Source: Bathynomus jamesi (lineage: Eukaryota > Arthropoda > Malacostraca > Isopoda > Cirolanidae). From it: a stretch of 64,000 nt of DNA. The stretch lies in the NCBI GenBank assembly GCA_023014485.1, contig JAJOZX010003312.1:124001-188000 (forward strand), written 5' to 3'. The notes under the pieces are model-generated. The model searched no databases. It saw only the letters and a list, made by a program, of their open reading frames with translations, and was not told the origin of the DNA. Within the stretch, counting starts at the first letter, position 1, and every line of letters begins with the position of its first letter. Below are positions 10,779 to 21,016 of the stretch, piece by piece. Made by a program: the position numbers and the translations under genes.

Positions 10779-11347
10779 GTCCCAAATACAAAGACTTTAC
10801 AGCAAGGTCAAAACGTTGTGAACAACTAAACTTATGCAAAAAATGCACTGGATCAGGGCACCAAAAGTCAAATTGCAAATCAAATTTGATATACAATTGT
10901 AAGTTTTGCAACAGTTTTGACCATGTTACCCCTATGTGTAATACACACACAGACATTGGAAAAACTGACAAACATTATGAACAAACACCCAAATCAAACC
11001 AAAACAAACAGAAACAAACCAAAAATGCTATGAATGGACATATCAGTTCATCTAGCATTAACCACAATTCAAAAATTCTTTTACCAACCACAACTTTGGA
11101 AATCCAAAACAAAAGAGGACAAATAGTACAGGTTAGGTGTCTTTTAGATACCTGCTCACAACAAACATTTGTAACTAAACAACTGATAGAAAAATTGGGA
11201 CTTCAAAACCAACAAGGAGATGAAGATCTCTCTATTTCATCATTTATCAATAAAAACCCAGTACAAGCCAGTTTTAAAACTGCAAATATAACTTTAACTC
11301 TTGATGAAACATTTAAACCCTTAAGGTTGTTGTTGTGGACAAAGTAG
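10779..11347 (+). CDS. BEL Gag C-terminus (zinc knuckles) and aspartic protease
   Basis: This continues Gag in frame 2. It has CEQLNLCKKCTGSGHQKSNC, a CCHC-type knuckle, and a second CKFCNSFDHVTPMC. LPTTTLEIQNKRGQIVQV and RCLLDTCSQQTFVTK then mark the retropepsin. The active-site triad reads D-T-C instead of the usual D-S/T-G, so the flap-side Gly is lost and the enzyme is probably impaired. The reading frame ends at a stop near 11347, where it slips back to frame 1 (11348 on). The protease would cut the polyprotein. Confidence 0.85.
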
Positions 11348-11751
11348 AACAAGAAAAAATACAAATAGCTGGGTTAAAACAAGCTTTGCTCCAACTTCAA
11401 AATAAATACACGATAGCTGATAAAACCCTTAATGCAGATGTAGTTGATGATATACATATGCTCATGGGGGCTGACTATCTTCATCTGGTCCATAGAGGCA
11501 TCATTAAAATTGGAGATGGAATAGCCATACAAACTCCCACAGGTATTGCTCTTTTGGGTGACATAACTAAATACCATCTTACTACTGACACAGAAAACAC
11601 AGAACATGAACAAAATTTACGCAAAACAAAATCACCACAGTCACAAATTTCTGACTATGTGACAAACTCGAACTACAAAAACACTGTCATAATCCCACAT
11701 CATTTGAATGAAAATGATTCCACATTGGATGAAGGGTTACAGCAGTTATGA
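11348..11751 (+). CDS. BEL Pol, protease C-terminus to RT N-terminus
   Basis: Open in frame 1. It carries DIHMLMGADYLHLVHRG and GIALLGDI, the usual post-protease DUF1758-like part of BEL Pol. It ends at a TGA (11749-11751), and the next codons continue the same frame into the RT at LLESVGIKDS. BEL proteins usually have a Trp here, so TGG to TGA is the simplest history. The stop separates this part from the large Pol frame. Confidence 0.8.
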
Positions 11752-11802
11752 CTATTAGAATCAGTTGGCATAAAGGACAGTACTATTACACATGAAGACC
11801 AA

Positions 11803-14800
11803 TTGATGACAGAACAATTTAAGGATACATTACAACACAGAGACAATCAATACTATGTGGAGCTGCCTTGGAAAACACCTTGTCCAGAAATAATGGACAA
11901 TTTGAAAGTAGCTAAGGCACATCTGTATAAAAATTACAGAAAACTAAAAAATGACAATCTTTTAGAACAATACAACAACATATTCAAGGAACAAATAGAA
12001 AGGGGCTTCATTGAAGAAGTTACTGATGAACCCTTTAAAAAACGAGGTTGTCATTATTTAACACACAGGGGAGTTTACAGAGAAGACTCATCCACAACTA
12101 AACTAAGAGTAGTATACAACTGTAGTTTAAAAGACACAAATTCTGTTAGTTTAAATGATTGTCTCATGGAAGGCCCAAACCTTGTCTCAGATCTTGTAAA
12201 AATTCTCCTTTGCTTCCGTTTAGACAATTATGCAGTACAAAGTGACATAGAAAAAGCATTCCTCTGTATAAATTTGAAGCTTGAGTATGATAAAAATCAT
12301 CTCAGGTTTTTGTGGTTGAATGATCCACATGACCTTAACAAAGGTTTCAAAACCTACAGATTTAAAGTAATTATTTTTGGAGCAAATTGCTCTCCAAGTA
12401 TTCTTGCTTTAACAATTAGAAACCACCTAAACTTATTTCAAGAGGACTTAACAGTTCAGTTTTTAAAACAAAACTTTTATGTGGATAACCTCATTGGTTC
12501 CACTGTAACTGAAGAGGAATTGCTTGAAATTTACCAAATGTCACAACCCATAATGAAGCAAGGAAATTTTGGATTGAGAGAATGGGTTTCTAATTCTCCT
12601 AAATTAAATGAACAAATAACAAAAGACAACAATGGGAACATTGAACCAAACAATTACACGAAAACACTTGGAATGCTTTGGTTTTTAAAACAGAATTCTG
12701 AACACGATGACACTCTTTGCACGAAGAGTTATAACTTAAATCCAAATGCCAATACAAAAAGACAAGTGCTTTCAGAATCATCCAAAATTTTTGACCCCAT
12801 TGGATTATATTTACCAGCAACCATAAGATCCAAAATCCTTTTGCAAGACTTATGGAAAAAGAAAATTGATTGGGATGAACCACTTTCAGTGGAAGACCAA
12901 CTTCATTGGAAAAAATTAGCCACAGACTTGAACAAAGTTCAAGACATCTACGTACCAAGATGTGCTGGCTACAGATTGAAATCGCAAACACTACACATTT
13001 TTACAGATGCCAGCACACAAGCTTATGGGTGTTGTGCCTATTTAACAAGTGAAAATGAAAGTAACTTGGTTTATTCAAAGGCAAAAGTGGCACCCTTAAA
13101 CCAAAAGAAAACTGTACCACAACTTGAATTATTAGCTGTCTCATTGGGAGTTAAAACAGCAAACTTTCTTTCACAAGTGTATAAAGAAGTTGACATAACA
13201 AACATTTACTTATGGACAGACAGTCAAATTTGTCTAACATGGGTGACCAACACAGATACAACTTCTTGCAAAAATATATTTGTGAAAAACAGACTAACAG
13301 AAATCAAAACTGCAAACACAAACCTTGGTATCAAATTTAGGTACATAAAAACAAAGGAGAATCCTGCAGACTTTTTGACAAGAGGGCTCTCTTACAAGCT
13401 GTTGAAAACAAATAAAATCTGGTATGAAGGGCCCGAATGGCTAACATGTGAGGATCTTTGGCCAGCCAAAGTAGTTAACCTCACACTCAACTCTACAACA
13501 ACTGAAAAGATCACTGAGGACAAACCTATATTTGACTATCACCTTTATTCAGACCTAAACAAACTCTTGAGAATTACAGTCTATTGCTGCAAGTTTGTCA
13601 ATAGCTACCTTCTCAAACACTGTCCTCAGAAAGCCTTTTCTAACTTAACAGAAACTGCAACAAAATACTGGCTCAAACAGATACAAGCTTCAGAATTTGA
13701 CAAGGAGTTGAAGTATCTTAGGTCCAGTAGCACATTAAACAAAGGTATTCCTTCACTTGTCATGGATCTAAATCTGTACCTGGATACAGAGGGTCTGATA
13801 AGGTGTAAAGGAAGGCTTAACAAGTCAACTTTGACTTACAACTCTAAGCACCCAATTCTTCTTCCAAGGAGAAATCACTTCACAAAACTCATCATCAGGG
13901 ATACCCACAACAAAATACACCACATGGGAGTCCCACAAACCCTGACAGAGCTGAGAAAAACTTACTGGCTACCAAAGGGTAGAACTGAAACAAAGAAAAT
14001 TTTAAACACATGCATTCCTTGTAAACGTATCCATTCACGACCCTTTAAGACCCCAAGCCCTCCAGACCTACCTGTGGAACGAGTAACATTTACTCGGCCA
14101 TTTGAAACCACGGGTATTGACTACACTGGAGCGGTAAATGTGAGTTTTGGAGACAAAATGGATTCAAAGGAATACAAAGTGTACATTGTACTCTTCACCT
14201 GTGCTGCCACACGTGCCATATGTCTAGACATAGTAGAAGATCTGACAGCAGAAGCTTTTATTGCTGCTTTCAGACGATTTTGTGCACACAATTCTGTACC
14301 CAAAACTATATGGTCAGACAATGCCACATACTTCAAATCTGGTGAAAGAATTATTCATCAGATTTGTGACAGTGAAACAGTACAAACTCATTTAACCAAA
14401 CACAACATAACCTGGAAGTACATTCCTGTTAATACACCATGGTATGGTTCAATTTGGGAAAGAAACATACAAACTGTAAAGAACTGCCTTAAAAAGACTA
14501 TTGGGACAAAACATCTACAACTTTTTGAACTCATGACTATTCTGTCAGAAATTGAAAATGTTGTCAACAACAGACCATTAACTTATGTGGGAGATGGTAT
14601 TAATGAGCCAGAACCTCTCACACCAAACCACCTAATTAAGGGAGAAACAGTAAACATGTTACCAGAATCTGAACATAACAGTACAGAGGATCCAGATTGG
14701 GAAATAGGACACAAAGAACTCAACACAAAATACAAACATTTGACACAAATCAAGACTCAATTTATAACAAAATGGAGAGAAGAATACTTAACAAGTCTTA

Positions 14801-15186
14801 GAGAAAGACATAAACAATTAACAAAACAAAGTTGGAATGATTCAGTCAAAATTGGGGACATTGTGTTGATACATGACAAGACACCAAGACAACATTGGTC
14901 AATGGGAAAAGTCTTGGAACTCAAAACTGGTGAAGACGAAGTTACCAGGGTTGTAAAACTGAAAACAGCAACTGGTGAAACCACCAGAGATATCACATTA
15001 CTATATCCTTTGGAGTGTGGGGCTAAATTAGAACCATTACCCCAAAGGATGGATCAGGATACTATTGGGGAGGAATCTCTCAATGTGCCTGATGTAACTC
15101 AGACTAAACCAGACAGGCCTCAAAGAAAGACTGCTTTGAAAGCCAGAAAACTTTTACAAGAAAAAATTAAGACTGGTGACTTATAA
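11803..15186 (+). CDS. pol: BEL Pol: reverse transcriptase, RNase H, integrase
   Basis: 1,127 codons without a break, unusually well preserved. RT: KLRVVYNCS, VQSDIEKAFLCI (Asp about residue 148) and NFYVDNLIGS (about 225-232). RNase H: LHIFTDASTQAYG (about 400), LELLAVSLG, LWTDSQICLTWV and NPADFLTRG. Integrase: HNKIHHMG with CIPCKR (zinc, about 700-745), GIDYTG (first Asp, about 772), WSDNATYF (second Asp, about 839) and WERNIQTVKN (Glu, about 886). The C-terminal part has VKIGDIVLIHD and HWSMGKVLEL, the BEL integrase tail. It copies the element RNA and inserts the cDNA. The coding strand is very A-rich, as in many LTR elements. It ends at a TAA, 273 bp before the 3' LTR. Confidence 0.95.
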   Translation: MMTEQFKDTLQHRDNQYYVELPWKTPCPEIMDNLKVAKAHLYKNYRKLKNDNLLEQYNNIFKEQIERGFIEEVTDEPFKKRGCHYLTHRGVYREDSSTTKLRVVYNCSLKDTNSVSLNDCLMEGPNLVSDLVKILLCFRLDNYAVQSDIEKAFLCINLKLEYDKNHLRFLWLNDPHDLNKGFKTYRFKVIIFGANCSPSILALTIRNHLNLFQEDLTVQFLKQNFYVDNLIGSTVTEEELLEIYQMSQPIMKQGNFGLREWVSNSPKLNEQITKDNNGNIEPNNYTKTLGMLWFLKQNSEHDDTLCTKSYNLNPNANTKRQVLSESSKIFDPIGLYLPATIRSKILLQDLWKKKIDWDEPLSVEDQLHWKKLATDLNKVQDIYVPRCAGYRLKSQTLHIFTDASTQAYGCCAYLTSENESNLVYSKAKVAPLNQKKTVPQLELLAVSLGVKTANFLSQVYKEVDITNIYLWTDSQICLTWVTNTDTTSCKNIFVKNRLTEIKTANTNLGIKFRYIKTKENPADFLTRGLSYKLLKTNKIWYEGPEWLTCEDLWPAKVVNLTLNSTTTEKITEDKPIFDYHLYSDLNKLLRITVYCCKFVNSYLLKHCPQKAFSNLTETATKYWLKQIQASEFDKELKYLRSSSTLNKGIPSLVMDLNLYLDTEGLIRCKGRLNKSTLTYNSKHPILLPRRNHFTKLIIRDTHNKIHHMGVPQTLTELRKTYWLPKGRTETKKILNTCIPCKRIHSRPFKTPSPPDLPVERVTFTRPFETTGIDYTGAVNVSFGDKMDSKEYKVYIVLFTCAATRAICLDIVEDLTAEAFIAAFRRFCAHNSVPKTIWSDNATYFKSGERIIHQICDSETVQTHLTKHNITWKYIPVNTPWYGSIWERNIQTVKNCLKKTIGTKHLQLFELMTILSEIENVVNNRPLTYVGDGINEPEPLTPNHLIKGETVNMLPESEHNSTEDPDWEIGHKELNTKYKHLTQIKTQFITKWREEYLTSLRERHKQLTKQSWNDSVKIGDIVLIHDKTPRQHWSMGKVLELKTGEDEVTRVVKLKTATGETTRDITLLYPLECGAKLEPLPQRMDQDTIGEESLNVPDVTQTKPDRPQRKTALKARKLLQEKIKTGDL

Positions 15187-15459
15187 AACTTACACAAACT
15201 GAGCAAAGTTAAAATGCTTAATAACTTTACTTTAATCCCATAAATTTCCTATACCTAAAGGGAGTCAAACTGATTGACATAACTTTAACTAAACTTGAGA
15301 AGTTGGCCTCTTGAACTTTCATATTTGAATAGGTCTTGAGTAACCTCTCTCTCCTAAATTTCTACTTCATTCTTTTGATCCATTTCACATGTTTTACACA
15401 GTTTGTCAAAAAATTTTGATCTATAACATACAAATTTTTCTCCGGCCCCCCCCAGTATA
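15187..15459 (+). other. BEL 3' untranslated region
   Basis: AT-rich, without a frame. A polypurine tract is expected just before the 3' LTR, but the bases there are pyrimidine-rich on the plus strand (TCTCCGGCCCCCCCCCAG at about 15438-15455). Confidence 0.7.
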
Positions 15460-16243
15460 TGGAAAAACTATACGCGCTCACAACATGGTATCATATGTGG
15501 TACATTTATTTCATAATTAAATATAAATTATTAATTAATTGAATTAAATATCTATACAAAATTGCCTCGGGATTGGCGACATAGCCTATTGGGAATGAAA
15601 TAATTGAATTGCCATACGTACAAAGAACCTGTATGTATGAATCAGCCCCACATAGCAACAAGAAAACCCAATTTATTGTTTAGTCTACCAAAAGGTAGAC
15701 ACAACAAAATCTTGCTAGATCGGCAAATAATAATGAAAATACAAGCGAACCAAGGAACGGCTCTCAGGGCTGTTTATTCCAAGCAACGCTTTAAACTGGG
15801 AAAACGTGTCTAAATTTTCCCTCAAGTCCTGAGTGAATTCCTTATAATATAAAACCTAATGACTAAAAAGGATAGGCCTATTCCTTCAGGGGTTTATATA
15901 GTGACTGCCTATATTAATTACCTTAAGTAAATTCGCCGCGTAACCCCATCGTGGCGACCCTACACCGAAAATGACCGTCACGCCCTACATCGAAACAAAC
16001 AAAGACCCAGCAAAAATAAGGTGAGCAATTTCAGTTTTTATTAACATAAGCTTTCCCAACTCCCGATGCTAGAATTACCGTAATCAATATAAATATAAAG
16101 AGGTCCTTTAAAGACCTACATATTTATAACTCTCTAACGAAAAAGCATAGGGCTTTTGTCGGTAACCCTCCACTGAAGTCTGTTGGAAATTTCCAACGGA
16201 TGAGGGCACAGGCAATCAACCCATAGCCCATATAGTTTTTTCA
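15460..16243 (+). repeat. BEL 3' LTR
   Basis: 784 bp, starting TGGAAAAACTATACG and ending TATAGTTTTTTCA. Differences from the 5' copy are scattered single-base and small indel changes (for example 15841-15850, TAATATAAAACC against TAATAAAACC). Confidence 0.93.
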
Positions 16244-16245
16244 CA

Positions 16246-16960
16246 ATGGGTATGCAGTCAGGATTCACAAAATTTTGTTGTTTCCTTTGCCTGTGGGACA
16301 GTCGCGCCACATAGAACATTACACCAAAGTGACTGGCCACTTAGGTATACATATGTCCCAGGGATAAGCAATGTCCAGTCTGTCTGTCCTTTATGGATCC
16401 CCAAAGATCTATCTGCCACCTCTTCACATTAAACTTGGTTTAATGAAGAATTTTGTTAAAGCAATGGGTAAAGTCAATTCTGAAGGGTTCCAATACCTTT
16501 CAAGAAAATTTCTGAAGGTTACTGCAGCAAAATTGAAGGAAGGAATTTTTGTTGGGCCACAATAAGGAGGTTTTGAATGACACTGAATTTGAAAAAGTCC
16601 TAAGTCCGCTGGAATTGAAGGCTTGGCTGGCGGTTCAAATGGATATGTGAAAACTTTCTTGAAGCAACAAGTCACCTGCGTATAAGGATGGAGTCAAGAA
16701 CCTCCTTGATGCCTTCAAAGAAATGGAGTGTCGAATGTCGTTAAAAATTCACTTCCTGCATTCCCACTTAGATTTCTTTCCTGAAAACCTTGGTGCAGTG
16801 AGTGACGAGCAAGAGAGCGCTTCCATCAAGATATTCAGATGATGGAGAAGCACTACCAAGGATATTGGAATGAAAGCATGATGGCGGACCATTGTTGGAT
16901 GCTGTATCGTGACAATCCAGGCCAAATTTACAAAAGGAAATTACACTCACAGCGCTTTTA
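16246..16960 (+). pseudogene. K-family transposon protein, 3' half (split by BEL)
   Basis: Continues the frame left at 8215: MQSGFTKFCCFLCLWDSR, then after breaks LPPLHIKLGLMKNFVKAMG, LKEGIFVGPQ, RMSLKIHFLHSHLDFFPENLG and VSDEQES. The same blocks occur in order at 25300-25960. There are at least three frame changes and several stops (for example TAA after VGPQ at about 16563). Decay beyond the BEL break shows it was dead or dying independently of that insertion. Confidence 0.75.
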
Positions 16961-17154
16961 ATAAAATAATGTATATATTCTTTATTTATAAGTACATTGA
17001 ATAAGGTATATGATGTATTTGTTGTTTAGCATTCCTAAGTGTGATCTATACATCCATAAATTTTCTTATAGCAATATCAAAAACTTAAAAATATCAAAAC
17101 CAGGGTATCTATATAACTATACGTGCTAGAAAAAAAATAAAACCAGATTCGGAA

Positions 17155-17465
17155 TCAGCGCGAAAAATGCATTAAGAAAAGTGTGATCATGTTTGTGATG
17201 AGAAAAAAAAGTTTCATTTTGTTGGCCAGTGTAATTGTTCTTGAGTGATTTGTATCTATATCAAAGAATTCATCCGGATTTTCTATTTTCATCTCGGGCC
17301 TAAGGGGGGGGGGGGTTCTGAACACAGAGTTGGATTGTTCCTTAAGCAACTCGAGTATCTCTTCTGGATCATTTGTGTATTCATTTACTCTATCCTTTAA
17401 CGGACCAATACCTTCTTTACATTTCATTTTTCTTCTCGTGAAGGCGTAAAAGCCTTTTGGGTTAT
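17155..17465 (-). pseudogene. Non-LTR ORF2 fragment between endonuclease and RT
   Basis: Minus strand: FTRRKMKCKEGIGPLKDRVN, DPEEILELLKEQSNSVF and PEMKIENPDEFF. The 'NPKAFY..R.K...GIGPLKD...' pattern is the linker before RT in CR1/Jockey-type ORF2. Both ends are missing. Confidence 0.7.
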
Positions 17466-17507
17466 TTCCATTAATTCAGAATTTATACTTTCCCCATCTA
17501 CTTTCAC

Positions 17508-17509
<2 letters not shown>

Positions 17510-17549
<40 letters not shown>
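17510..17549. repeat. (AT)n microsatellite
   Basis: About 40 bp of AT repeat bounding the tRNA-like array on its left. Confidence 0.95.
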
Positions 17550-17550
<1 letters not shown>

Positions 17551-17624
17551 GTAAAGAACGACGCTTGTATAGGAGAATATTCCGCGCAAGATGAGCAGAG
17601 AGAACGAAACAAATGAAAATATGA

Positions 17625-17697
17625 GGTAACCACCCGGGAATCGAACCCGGGATCTTCCGATTGCCGGTCAGATATGATAACCATTACACCATGGGCC
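17625..17697 (-). other. tRNA-like block (73 nt), inverted unit
   Basis: Read on the minus strand it has box A TGGTGTAATGGTTATCA and box B GGGTTCGATTCCC with tRNA-like spacing. The two ends (GGCCCAT and GGTTACC) do not pair as an acceptor stem and the anticodon arm is poor, so a working tRNA is unlikely. Confidence 0.6.
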
Positions 17698-17914
17698 TCA
17701 CTCGATCAAATGCCGTAATTCTACTACATACGCGCAGAAACCAATGCCCCAAAGGGGCACCTCTCGCATGCCGTACATTATATACATTTTAACTGCAAAC
17801 ACGCAGTATAATTAACGTAAAGAACGACGCTTGTATAGGAGAATATTCCGCGCAAGATGAGCAGAGAGAACGAAACAAATGAAAAAATGAGAATTACGGC
17901 ATTTGATCGAGTGA

Positions 17915-17974
17915 GGCCCATGATGTAATGGTTATCATATCTGACCGGCAATCGGAAGATCCCGGGTGGTTACC
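17915..17974 (+). other. tRNA-like block, T-arm deleted
   Basis: Same block as at 18431 but 60 nt long; 13 nt of the T arm, including box B, are missing. Confidence 0.6.
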
Positions 17975-18167
17975 TCATTTTTTCATTTGTTTCGTTCTCT
18001 CTGCTCATCTTGCGCGGAATATTCTCCTATACAAGCGTCGTTCTTTACGTTAATTATACTGCGTGTTTGCAGTTAAAATGTATATAATGTACGGCATGCG
18101 GGAGGTGCCCCTTTGGGGCATTGGTTTCTGCGCGTATGTAGTAGAATTACGGCATTTGATCGAGTGA

Positions 18168-18237
18168 GGCCCATGGTGTAATGGTTATATCTGACCGGCA
18201 ATCGGAAGATCCCGGGTTCGATTCCCGGATGGTTACC
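18168..18237 (+). other. tRNA-like block (70 nt)
   Basis: Box A lacks three bases (TATATC instead of TATCATATC); box B GGGTTCGATTCCC is intact. Confidence 0.6.
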
Positions 18238-18430
18238 TCATTTTTTCATTTGTTTCGTTCTCTCTGCTCATCTTGCGCGGAATATTCTCCTATACAAGCG
18301 TCGTTCTTTACGTTAATTATACTGCGTGTTTGCAGTTAAAATGTATATAATGTACGGCATGCGGGAGGTGCCCCTTTGGGGCATTGGTTTCTGCGCGTAT
18401 GCAGTAGAATTACGGCATTTGATCGAGTGA

Positions 18431-18503
18431 GGCCCATCGTGTAATGGTTATCATATCTGACCGGCAATCGGAAGATCCAGGGTTCGATTCCCGGGTGGTT
18501 ACC
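18431..18503 (+). other. tRNA-like block (73 nt)
   Basis: Box A GTGTAATGGTTATCA and box B GGTTCGATTCCC are both present. Closest in look to a tRNA-Gln-type D arm, but not a foldable tRNA. Confidence 0.6.
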
Positions 18504-18605
18504 TCATTTTTTCATTTGTTTCGTTCTCTCTGCTCATCTTGCGCGGAATATTCTCCTATACAAACGTCGTTCTTTACGTTAATTATACTGCGTGTTTGCA
18601 GTTAA

Positions 18606-18631
18606 AAAAATATATATATATATATATATAT
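18606..18631. repeat. (AT)n microsatellite
   Basis: About 26 bp of AT repeat between the tRNA-like array and the next transposon. Confidence 0.95.
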
Positions 18632-20998
18632 TAGGGTGGGGTGAAACGCAATTCTTTGTGGAATATTTATTTGCTTCACCTATAATTTGCTGTATTGGGT
18701 TCTATAGATGACATAAAGTGATATAAAAGAAAAATCAATTTTGTCCTACTAGCGCATTTTTGAGAAAAACAAAATGGCCGCTAGTCAAACATATAAATGC
18801 TTATAACTTGAAAAATATGCATCCAATTAAAAGACACTATAGAATAAAAATGATTCAAAGTAAAAAAAATACATTAGACAGTGCCCTTTTTCTGAACATC
18901 CTTTGGAAGAAGATGAAATCTTTTAATTGCTCCAAATATGTGACGTGGCCCATTCCATATATATGGTCTACTCTTGATATCGAACCAGCTTGGTCCATAA
19001 TTTGTAACAATGAAGAAAATTATTGAATAAAGAGCCAATGAAGGAGTTTTCTCTGCACTGTATAGGAGGCAGACACGATTTGCTAATGTCAGCCCAGCCA
19101 TCGAGAATGATTCAGTGGTCCGGGTTTTGTATTTTCCAAATCTTTTGGAACATTCCCACTTCTTATAGCCACAATAATTTTGTACAAATACTGTTGATCT
19201 TGGCTAAGATCATCGATAACCTCTTCTGATATGTGTGTTAAATCATTGCCTTCTCTAATTAGTTTGAAATTGACTGCAGACATTTTTTCACATTCTTTCA
19301 GTGCTACTCCGATTTTTCCAGTGAAACATGTTGGACCTTTTGTTTTACCATCAAAATGTTCAAATAAGTGTCGAAGGGGAAGTTCATTTGTATGCAGCAT
19401 ACAAATGCTCCATTGTAACGGTTTCTTTAGTTTTTCTTCTATGAGGTGGATGATCCCACCCTTGGCACCTGTGTTGGTATTTGTACTGTCACATCCTATG
19501 AGACGAATGCTCTCATAAGTAGCTGACTCTTGAAAGAAGGAGAACAAACTACCAGCTATATCTTGAGCTTTACCAGAAGAAGGAACTACATGGTTAAATA
19601 TTCATTTCCTGGCTCAGACACCAAAACATAGCGTTCCTCTCTAATGGAGTCTCAGTACCATTTGTTTCCTTTCTTCACCTTCACCAAAGTCTTGTCCTTT
19701 CTTCCGTCAAAAAATATAGCAGATATGACAGCAGGATTAGCTTTACTCTCCATCACCAAACTTTTTCTCATTTTCTCTCTTTGTCGGATTTTGTTCTTGT
19801 CAATCAAAAGCGTACTATCTTCTTTAGTGATATCTCCATAATCAACTGAAGCAGCTGAAGCCAAAGCAGCTGCTGCTCGATCTGAAATTCCAAATCTATC
19901 GGCTTTCATCGCTACAGTAGGCAATGGAAGTCTCAGTTGACCTTGAATGGCACCTGACTCATAGTCTGATTCACTCTGATGTCGGTCTAATTCATATTGT
20001 GTGGAAGTACTCTCTACATCTGAAAAACACTCTATTTCGGTTAAAATATGAGAGTCCTTCATTTCTCTTCTTCTTTTAACCATTCCTTCTTCTGTCCGCA
20101 GTTTCCTAGACTGCATTTTTTTAATTCTTTTTGTCATGACTTTATCAACGCCCACCATTTTCATTGTACGCGTCGATCCCTGATCCTGTTAAAACAGAAG
20201 CTCTTCTTTTGGTACCTTCAGTTCTCTTCGACAGGTGCATCTTATGTGAACATCTTCGCAGCTCTCAGGACAGCCAAAGTTTTGATGGGAGATAAAAGGG
20301 CATTTACAGGCACTGATATCGAATAATTCTTCCAAGGTGTCATTAAAATTTTCGTTCATTTTGACACTACTTTTTGATCTACTGTACTAAGCTCGTTTGC
20401 TTTGCCGATGAACCGCTTTAATTTGATATAAACTGATTTGTCAGCTATTGGAGGAATTGAAGCTTTTCTCCAAATACAGAGTATATCTTCAGTAATTTTG
20501 TTGAAAATATCAAAGTTATGTGAAGTCACTGAAGTGGCTTCTTTTAAAAGAACATGGTATTGGCCCACCTGTTTATTTGTTGGCAATGTTGTAAGAGGAA
20601 GCTCTTGTGCGGTTCCAAATATAAAATGTGGTTTTGATTGACTCCGTGTAGCTCTAATGTTTGAAGCAGAAGCCATATTTGTTACTAATTATCAGAAATT
20701 ACAATTCCAAATCCAACAAAAACTTGAAAAATAAAAAAATTTCATTAAACATCTGAAACATTTATATGAGATAGAAAATGAGAAATAAACAATTTTTGCT
20801 TCAGCAAACGTGTTTGTAAAAAGAATACTTTTCGAGTTATGAAGCGTATAATGACTGGCTGGCGGCCATTTTTGGGGGGCAAAAATGTGGCATTTAGGAT
20901 GAATTAAAATTTTTTTAATTCTCATATTCTTTTTTATCACCCTTCAATCCACTTTATTACCAGTGAAGCAATAGTTGAAAATTTTTTCACCCCACCAT
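18632..20998 (-). mobile_element. Decayed DNA transposon with GGGTGGGGTGAAA ends
   Basis: The left end has AGGGTGGGGTGAAA at 18634 and the right end TTTCACCCCACCAT near 20984-20997, imperfect inverted repeats of about 14 bp. Both sit in AT repeats, which hides the target duplication. A broken transposase-like gene fills the minus strand. Length is about 2.37 kb. Confidence 0.75.
19050..20676 (-). pseudogene. Transposase-like protein with C-x2-H motif, broken
   Basis: Starts MASASNIRATRSQSKPHFIF at 20676. Recognisable blocks in order are ITEDILCIWRKASIPP, a Cys-rich stretch (CKCPFI, CPESCED, IRCTC at about 20220-20330), DRFGISDRAAAALASAASVD (about 19850-19910), ESIRLIGCDSTNTNTGAKGG and LQWSICMLHTNELPLRHLF (about 19370-19520), then PGPLNHSRWLG. 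CDSTN followed by C-x2-H fits the C/DxxH signature of several DDE superfamilies (hAT, Kolobok, CMC), so it is probably a transposase; that assignment is inference. There are at least four frame breaks and stops. A relative of its C-terminus may be the inverted pair at 60-62 kb. Confidence 0.6.
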
Positions 20999-21016
20999 AA
21001 TATATATATATATTAT

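Larger units (their letters stand above)
8216..16243 (+). mobile_element. BEL/Pao LTR retrotransposon, 8.0 kb, nearly complete
   Basis: Two LTRs of 786 bp (8216-9001) and 784 bp (15460-16243) flank gag and pol in BEL order: PR-RT-RNaseH-IN, with integrase last. The LTRs begin TGGAAAAACTATA and end TATAGTTTTTTCA, imperfect inverted ends. The sequence ATGGGTA lies on both sides (8209-8215 and 16246-16252, the latter after an extra CA), consistent with a target duplication inside the K-family frame. The LTRs differ by only a few indels, so the insertion is fairly recent. Coding damage is limited to two frame changes and one stop. Confidence 0.95.
17550..18605. repeat. Array of about 260-bp units with tRNA-like segments, partly inverted
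   Basis: The unit contains a tRNA-like block, then TCATTTGTTTCGTTCTCTC, GCGCGGAATATTCTCC, a Pal hairpin TGCCCCTTTGGGGCA and GAATTACGGCATTTGATCG. Plus-strand blocks start at 17915, 18168 and 18431 (spacing 253 and 263 bp). One full unit and one partial unit lie inverted at 17550-17890, joined head to head near 17891. AT repeats bound both sides. This could be a tRNA-gene-derived satellite or a tandemised SINE. Confidence 0.85.

Noticed and set aside
12475..12495. YVDN instead of YVDD in the BEL reverse transcriptase as a dead site
   Set aside because: To my knowledge BEL/Pao enzymes commonly have YVDN here; not evidence of inactivation.
18431..18503. Functional tRNA gene
   Set aside because: Box A and B are present, but acceptor ends do not pair and the anticodon arm is irregular.
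19652..20164. Minus-strand frame as a host regulatory gene
   Set aside because: Part of the transposon with inverted ends at 18632 and 20998; its flanking frames are broken.
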